A stretch of 64,000 nucleotides of DNA from Corythucha ciliata (Eukaryota; Arthropoda; Insecta; Hemiptera; Tingidae). The notes under the pieces were generated by a model that was given only the letters and a program-made list of their open reading frames with translations, had not been told where the DNA came from and made no database searches. This document shows positions 57,601 through 64,000 of this stretch, piece after piece (position 1 is the stretch's first letter; every line of letters starts with the position of its first letter). The position numbers were made by a program, and so were the translations under genes. The stretch lies in NCBI GenBank assembly GCA_038030265.1, contig CM075941.1, forward strand, positions 44,702,164-44,766,163. Reading direction: 5' to 3'.

Positions 57601-57970
57601 CTTTTAGTCAAGATTTAGAGCTTTTTTCTAATTTCAGTCGCGAATTAGTTATTTTCCCTAACTTTATTATTCGCGGTCTTTCGCTCCATAATTTCCTTAG
57701 TACCATAATTTCATAGTTTTGGCTCTTTCAAACCCTATAGTTTCGTAGTTATCGTTCTTTCAAAACCTAATTTATTCCTACCTGAAACGCTAAAAGTGGT
57801 TGTGTGAGCGGACCTCCGTCAAAAGCTTCCAGTGTCGAGGATATTTGCTGTAGTCTGGCTTTTCGTCTGACTTTGGCCACTGTCGTGGCCGCCAATCCCG
57901 TGTTCCGCAACTTCGTGAAAAACAGGCCCTAAACCTGCAATTTTGCTGAATTTTAGCTCCGAGAGATGTA
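57109..57970 (+). repeat. Direct duplication of ~130 bp
   Basis: 57109-57250 and 57827-57970 share CTTCCAGTGTCGAGGATATT, the CACTGTCGTGGCCGCCAATC block and the AAAAACAGGCCCTAAAC block, ending in TTTTAGCTCCGAGAGATGTA. The second copy has a ~20-bp insertion. Confidence 0.7.
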
Positions 57971-60900
57971 GTGTTGTTCTCCTATTGTCCTATTTTTCGT
58001 ACCGGGCGTCCTCGGAAACCAACGTTTATATTTGGTTACCCTTACCCGAAATATCTGTTGGAGCCGTTATTAAGGCTAGGTTCCCCCGCCCTGAACTTGC
58101 AATATTTGGCGGTTATTCGGCGTATCAGCCTTCCGTAACCAAGTGATCCAAAAATGTAGAGCCTAAAAAATCCAATTTTACGGATTTTTGTTATTTCCAA
58201 CCCTTTTATGGATTTTTACGCTTTTCAAAAATTTCGTGGCTCTTTGAAACCAAGAGAACAACAATTTCAATATTAAACTGATTTTTGCAGGCGTCCTACA
58301 TTCCGTCACAAACGTTTCATGCCAGGCGTCCTCGGAAACAACGTTTACATCTGTTCCCCCTATGTGGGAGGGGGGGGGGCTCAATTTATATTTGCTGGGG
58401 TGATCATTTTATATTCAGGAACTCAGGAAGGAAGTATAAAAATGTAATCAAGCTGAGATTTGAGGGAAAATAACGTTAGATAGCGTTTAATCCTTGAGTA
58501 CAGTAGTGTGTTATTGTGTGCGTCCTTTACAAACCAGACAGGATATGGGTGTGTGTGTGAGTATATACTCTCTTGTAAAGTCCCGCGTACCCATCTCCTT
58601 CTATACACGTTCCTGCGTTCCTTTTTTGTTGTTGTTATTCCTCTCGCTCTTTCTCATTGGTAATCCTTTGAGAAGAGCCCCCTCTACCTTTTCCCCCTTA
58701 CATACCCGTTCACTCAGTCCACACGTCCCGTTAATAGTTTTTTTCAGATTTTAGTAACCTCCGACGGCTTCGTCGGTTCGGAAGATCGTGGGAAACCCGA
58801 TTGGTTTTTTTTTTTACGGGGGTTTTTATGGCGTGTACCTGTTGTTTTGTGTGCCTGGGAGGTTGTGTTTCCACGGGTCAGTGAGTTTTTTTTTCCATCT
58901 TTTTGGTGTGACGTGTGTGTAAAGTGTGTGGATCTATTTGTGAGAGTGAAAAAAAGTGAAGTGATCGAGGGTCAAGACACCAACCGGCAGTTATGAGGTG
59001 ATTTGGATGAAATTATCGAGAAAAAACAAAAGTATTTGTGATTTCGTTAACTAAAAATTTGTTTAATTCTTTTTAAAAGCCGGCTATATTCCCCTGCGAT
59101 ATGTCAACATTCGCATGGATCCGAAACATGTTCCGGTTTTTCCTAAACTTGTTGCATATTTCACAACCGAACCATTCATGTTAGTCTAATCTGGGGTTCT
59201 TAGGTCTATTCCCTGAATTCCCTCTGTAAAAACTATTTCTGCCCTTATTCATTCATGTAAAGTACGTTATAACGAAGTCTTCCTAACTTGACATTCACTG
59301 AGACCTCCCTTCCATCCCGTCACCACTCATCCATCACCATCGCTGTCCCTATGCCCTTCTCTTAATCAAAAAGTTCCAGCTTGATTGGACTTGAATAAGG
59401 TCCACTCCTCCCCTCTAAAACGAAAAAGGCGACTGGAGTCCATTTGTGAATAACAAACAAATTCATTGGACTTCCATAACGGAATTAGTAAGGAGAAAAG
59501 CTTAATTTTCGAGTTGAAATGTGCAACTTCTTGAGGCAATTTGCCGGTGGATTGAATTAGTTGTTAGTCACGTGACGAAAGCAAAGGTTTTTGTATCAAT
59601 AACAGACCAATTTTTAAAAAATGCTCATCTACTCCACTTGCCTCTGGCCTTCTCAATTACAGTGCTATTTCATTATTTTTAAACCGGCTGTATCCCCCCC
59701 CCCCTTCAAGGAATATTGCTACAATACGTATAGCATGCGAAGGTAAAAAAAGAAAGCTGATTTTATTGAGGATGCATAACTCTTGGGCCTCATCCCCCCT
59801 CCTCCCTGCGCCATTGACACCACCATCCTCAAGACACATATATTTTCATATCAATGACACTAAAAATGTCTCGTTTGACTGGTCCCAACGTACCAGTGTA
59901 TTTTCTTTTTCTATAGTTTCTACAACTTTACTAACTCTCTTTTTCTGCGGTTTTTCAAAAAGATGGGAAAAGCAATATAACTGTCGGAAATATTAAGTGT
60001 GGCTGTGTACTTTCTCTGCAGCCCCCCCCCCCACCAACCCCCTTTGCAAACATCGTCGCTGGTTTATGATAAATCCGAAAGATTAAATAAAAACTCAAGA
60101 AGAAGAAGAAAAAAGTTTTAGCGATTTCTTGATAACTTCTGGAAATCGGCAAAAGTAGTGTCAAGGACATCAAGACCCTCTTTGTTTTTATGCAACATTA
60201 TATATCGTTTTTGTGTAGGTACGAGAACGACACACATCTGCTGTCTCCCCGAACTCTTTTGTGCTACATTTTTCCCATGTCGGTACCGGCAGGTGCCCCC
60301 CCCACCCGTCGCTTCCAGCACTTCACCATCGAGAAGCATTCGCGTGAAAATGCCCGATCGTTAACAGACTCTAAACTGGCATCGTTAACCTTTTTCATTA
60401 AACGTTGTCATTTCTCTTTTTACCCTCAGGCCGTTTTTTAATACAGGGGGAGGGTTGGGGTTGGGGAGGGGACCGTTTGAGTTCGAACTTTTACGACGGA
60501 AAAGTATAAAAAAAGGTATTCCCCTCTGTGTCTAAATATAGTTGGCGAGTGAGACTGTTCGTTTGATGGGGTCGCGGGGTGGGATGGGGTGTTGAGGGGT
60601 GGGTGATTACGCCATTTCAGAATTCCTTTCTCCCCCCCCCTCCCCACATCACCAATCACTAACACTCAATCCCTTTTACAACATCTAACCAAACCCAACA
60701 AAACTACGATGGATAAGAGTTATAATGTTTACTTGTGTGCGTGCATGTTGTAAAGTAGGACGCAACACCTATATAGCGGCAAAAAGTCGTTAAAAGAAGG
60801 GTATATCATTCCTGCGGCGGATCCTGCAGTGCTCCTATATGCAGCACTTTCTCTCCGGGTCGCGCCTGAGAAACGAGAAAATAATTACAAGTTGCTGTAG

Positions 60901-61570
60901 CCCCCCCCCCCCATGTGTACCTTCAATTTTCTTTGAATTGTAGGACACGAAATATTTGTACCAGAGCCACGAAACCTATAGCGTGGGATGTACGTCTTTT
61001 GGTCCGAAACCCCTAAAAAAAAAATGAAAAGGAGAAGAAGATCAGGTGCCACCTGTGGTCTGCAGTCGTTAACGCCGCAGTCGGGGAACACTAATTAAAA
61101 GTTTGCTCATTGAAACAGTCATAACAGGGTCCGGTTGACACTGTAAATTATTAAATGAAATGTGGGACTCGTTCTTAGAGCGTTACATCGGCGTTTTAAA
61201 AGTTGTTATGGAAAAACCCACTTCCCTAATCGGTCACATCCCTTTCTGAGGGTTTTCTCTCTCACTCTCTCTCTACTTACGCGTTCGATCGTTCACGCTA
61301 TTTCTGGGTCGTGCGATTTCTAAGAATAGTTCTTAGGTAAAAATTTAGTTTTGTACTTTTGACGGCTGTAACTCGAAATCGTACAACGGTACGCCCGTGG
61401 GGAGGGTTTTGGGGGTCAGAACTCCTCCCAGAGTACTTCAGCCCACCCAATGCCCGAGAAATAACAAAAAAAAAGAAAAAATATTTATAAAATAAATAAA
61501 CATGTAGAAGTAAAAGAGCAAACACAAAAAAACAAACAAACAAACAAGCTAACGAAAAAAAAAAAAATTT
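57971..61570. other. Gene-free region, lower repeat density
   Basis: 3.6 kb with no supported gene. CT-rich and TG-rich tracts lie at 58480-58980. GGCGTCCTCGGAAAC followed by AACGTTTA occurs at 58008 and 58325. C-runs occur at 59694, 60020 and 60901. It could hold promoter or 5'UTR sequence of a gene outside the window, but I cannot support an exon. Confidence 0.4.
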
Positions 61571-61609
61571 GTTTCGCTTAAAACTACTAAAGTTTAAAGT
61601 ACTAATGAG

Positions 61610-61770
61610 GCTTGACCATTTGCGCCCCAAAATAGCCATGCTGTCGATTCCCGCTCTAAAAATATTCAAACTGAATTTAAGAACCCTAAAAATTGATAAT
61701 TTACGCCTTCACAATGCCTGACCAGGTGACTCCTGCCCCAAAAAATGTCAAAATCCACCATTCGCGCCAT
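61610..61770 (+). repeat. Minisatellite family 2, short stretch
   Basis: Units of the AAAATGGCTAAACTGACGATTCGCG type, decayed, e.g. CCAAAATAGCCATGCTGTCGATTCCC. Confidence 0.5.
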
Positions 61771-62079
61771 AGGCGTAGCCAGAGGGGGCAGGGGTAGGCA
61801 GCTGCCCAACCCCTGGACTCAAAAGCGCAGATTCGGTGGGGCGGTTGCCCATCCCTAGATGCATTCTGTATTGAATACGAAAGATCTCGGTTCTACAAAA
61901 TTGTACTTTTCTACAAAAGAACAACAAGGAAGAGTCAATCATATGTTGATTACACAACATTTCTTCCCCTCAATGACGGTTGGCTATTCGTCAGGCCTGA
62001 AACGATTGGGAGGCCTACGAATCCTTGCTGAGCGCCGAAGAGAAATTTCAATTGGCGGAGTTCTCAAGTCCTGCGGCGC
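61771..62079. other. Flank of the gypsy element
   Basis: No recognised long terminal repeat, polypurine tract or gene. The 3' boundary of the retroelement could not be placed. Confidence 0.4.
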
Positions 62080-64000
62080 TGGACTTATTGTCCAATCGTT
62101 TGGTTGTTCCAAACGAATTTGAGGTGGAGAAGTTGGAGAAGGGCATGGTATCCTATATGTGGATCATGAGACGGAGCTTTATGAAATCGGATTCGTCTTC
62201 TGGAACTTTCTTCCCCCTTTGTAAATTGATTTAAAGTTCCGTTTTCCTGAAAATGTTTGATTTGGTCAATGTGTCGTTTGTATTGTCGATTTTCACACTC
62301 AATGCCGTAATGCAAGTCCCCAAGTCCTTTCCGCCACTTTTTGTCTCGATTTCCTGATAAGATTTCCTGATATCTGATTTTCCTTGAGCTCCCGAAATGT
62401 AGGTTTGAACGATATTTGTTGTTTTGATACAACTCTCGTTTCGACGCCTGACGGCCGTAAGAGATCCAGTTTCATCAGAACATTACGCCCTAAGAAAAGT
62501 AGGGCTGGAGAATCGTTAGTTGTTGAATGGGGCGCACGCCTGTACCTTTGCAAAACCACGTTCAAATTTTGTCTCAATGTTGCAGGGGTCGTATTCATCG
62601 CTTTTAAGGCATTTTTTACGGTTCCAACACAACGTTCCGCTTGACCGTTCGTGAAGGATGATACGGTGCAATTCGCTTGTGATAACTTACGCCGGACGAT
62701 TTTAAGAACGATTTAAATTCGTCCGACGTGAATTGTGGGCCGTTATCCGAGACTACTGTGACAGGAACGCCGTACGAAGAGAACAATCGGTCAAGTATAC
62801 CAATTGTGGAAGAAGAAGTGGTTGAATTTACCACTAAGACATCGAGCCGTTTGCTGTAATTTCGGCGGAGCATGAGAATTCTCGGCACAGGCGGAACATT
62901 TTCGTGCTCGAAGTTCAATGTCAGAATCAATGCCCGGCCAGTAAACGAATGATCGAGCCATCCCTTTTATTTTAACGATTCCAAGGTGTCCAGTATGAAG
63001 ATCATCCAAAATTAAACCCTGGAGAGAAGGTGGAACGACTACACGATGCTCAAACAGGAGACACCCAGAGGACAATGTGTAGTTAACTTCAAGAGCTTTA
63101 AAGTTGTGGCGAGATAGTTCCTGTCCCCCATTTCGAGAATTTGAATTAGTTTACCAAGGTTTCTTTTGATATTCTGTCGGCTCGAACGGGAAGCTGATCT
63201 ATTTGTGCGAGCATTAAATTTTCAAATTCGTCCTCTTCATTTATTTTGTTGAGATAGTGGTTACTAGGAAGAGTAAACAGCATTTACATTCTCCGACGAT
63301 CTTTTGAAGGCGACATCGAAATTAAAGTGAGACAGATAATCGGCGTACGACTGATGCACAAAATTGGTAAGGACTTCTCGGAGCATCGAAGCGGTCGGAG
63401 CGTCGCAAATCGCAGCGATATGTTTGTCCGACTTGTGAATTCCATTAGTGTCAATTTTATGCCCGAGAAATTCGACTGAGTTAGCGAAAAATATGCACTT
63501 GCTTCGGTTAAGTTTGAGGCCGTGCGTTTTGAGGCGATCAAATAATTCCCCTAAAACTTGAAACACGCCAGAAAAAGATTTACCAAATGCCAAAATGACA
63601 TCAAAGAAGACAAGCGTCTTTTTGAGTCCACGTAGGACCTCCTCGATGCGACGTTGCCAAATAGCTGGTATTAGCAACCCCATAAACAGCGCGGTTAGGA
63701 CGAATCAGACCATGTGTTGTAGTATTGAGTGTCAGAGCGTGGCTAAATTCTTCGTCTACTGTAAGATGACTGTAAGCATCCGTTAAATCTAGGTGACAAA
63801 ACAATTTAGCTCCCTTAAGTTGGTTGAAAATATGTTCTGCTCGGGGAATGGGGTGCTCCGTCAATGACCATTCGCTGATTAAGAGTGGGTTTATAGTTTC
63901 CAGTTATCTGGATTTTACCATTTTTCTTCGTTTGTAGTACCAGATTGGTCTGTTAATTGGTAAGATCATTCGCTTTTCATCCGTTTTGGGTTGAACCCGG
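62080..64000 (-). mobile_element. Degenerate Ty3/gypsy pol fragment, continues past window
   Basis: On the minus strand, from the right edge, it reads RT (about 63990-63350), a remnant of RNase H (about 63340-63280), and integrase (about 63075-62640). An integrase C-terminal tail follows (about 62600-62085). The integrase has the HX3H...CX2C-type zinc motif near 63000-62930 and the SDNGPQF core motif near 62740. The type is that of the K02A2.6-like proteins common in invertebrates (Mag lineage). There are several frameshifts. The usual YLDD at the RT centre is altered, and most of RNase H is deleted between the thumb and its last motif. It is not functional. Confidence 0.85.

Overview
This window looks like animal nuclear DNA, probably from an invertebrate with a repeat-rich genome. 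The lineage cannot be fixed from sequence alone. Supporting evidence is spliced genes with GT-AG introns, a Rab2 GTPase gene, a THADA/Trm732 homologue, a U2 snRNA gene, and many eukaryotic transposons. I see two ordinary protein-coding genes; almost everything else is mobile or repetitive DNA.

Layout. 1-11.9 kb: two fold-back transposons with CAGGGTG ends (653-3828 and about 7427-9781), both filled with a degenerate ~30-bp minisatellite, plus small dispersed repeats. 11.9-26.2 kb: a large inverted repeat with ~4.25 kb homologous arms, centred on another fold-back element (16169-17608). Each arm carries a U2 snRNA gene and a piggyBac-like TTAA element. The left U2 (14130-14317) is intact. The right U2 is split by a 4.3 kb non-LTR retrotransposon (19609-23900) with a 21-bp target-site duplication inside U2. 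That element encodes N-terminal zinc fingers, a reverse transcriptase and a restriction-like endonuclease, which matches the U2-targeting Utopia lineage. 25.2-29.1 kb: a decayed RNase H-bearing non-LTR element with a 13-bp target-site duplication, itself interrupted by a fold-back element. Its 3' end is copied into the left arm. 29.1-33.2 kb: hairpin elements and a 140-bp satellite arranged as two converging arrays.

33.3-53.0 kb: Rab2 (minus strand, uninterrupted CDS, one inferred 5'UTR intron) lies head to head with THADA (plus strand, 22 modelled exons, about 1,619 codons, 34352-52995), with about 340 bp between them. Most THADA introns are 45-150 nt, but three are 2.7-5.5 kb and filled with minisatellites and hairpins. 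53-62 kb: more minisatellite and apparently gene-free DNA. 62.1-64 kb: a broken Ty3/gypsy pol on the minus strand, running off the window.

The strongest single result is the U2-targeting retrotransposon caught with an intact, near-identical copy of its target 5.4 kb away in the opposite arm. A second theme is inversion at many scales: fold-back transposons, hairpin insertions, minisatellite arrays that flip orientation, a head-to-head satellite and the ~14 kb palindrome. All coordinates were read by eye. No alignment, folding or database search was run.
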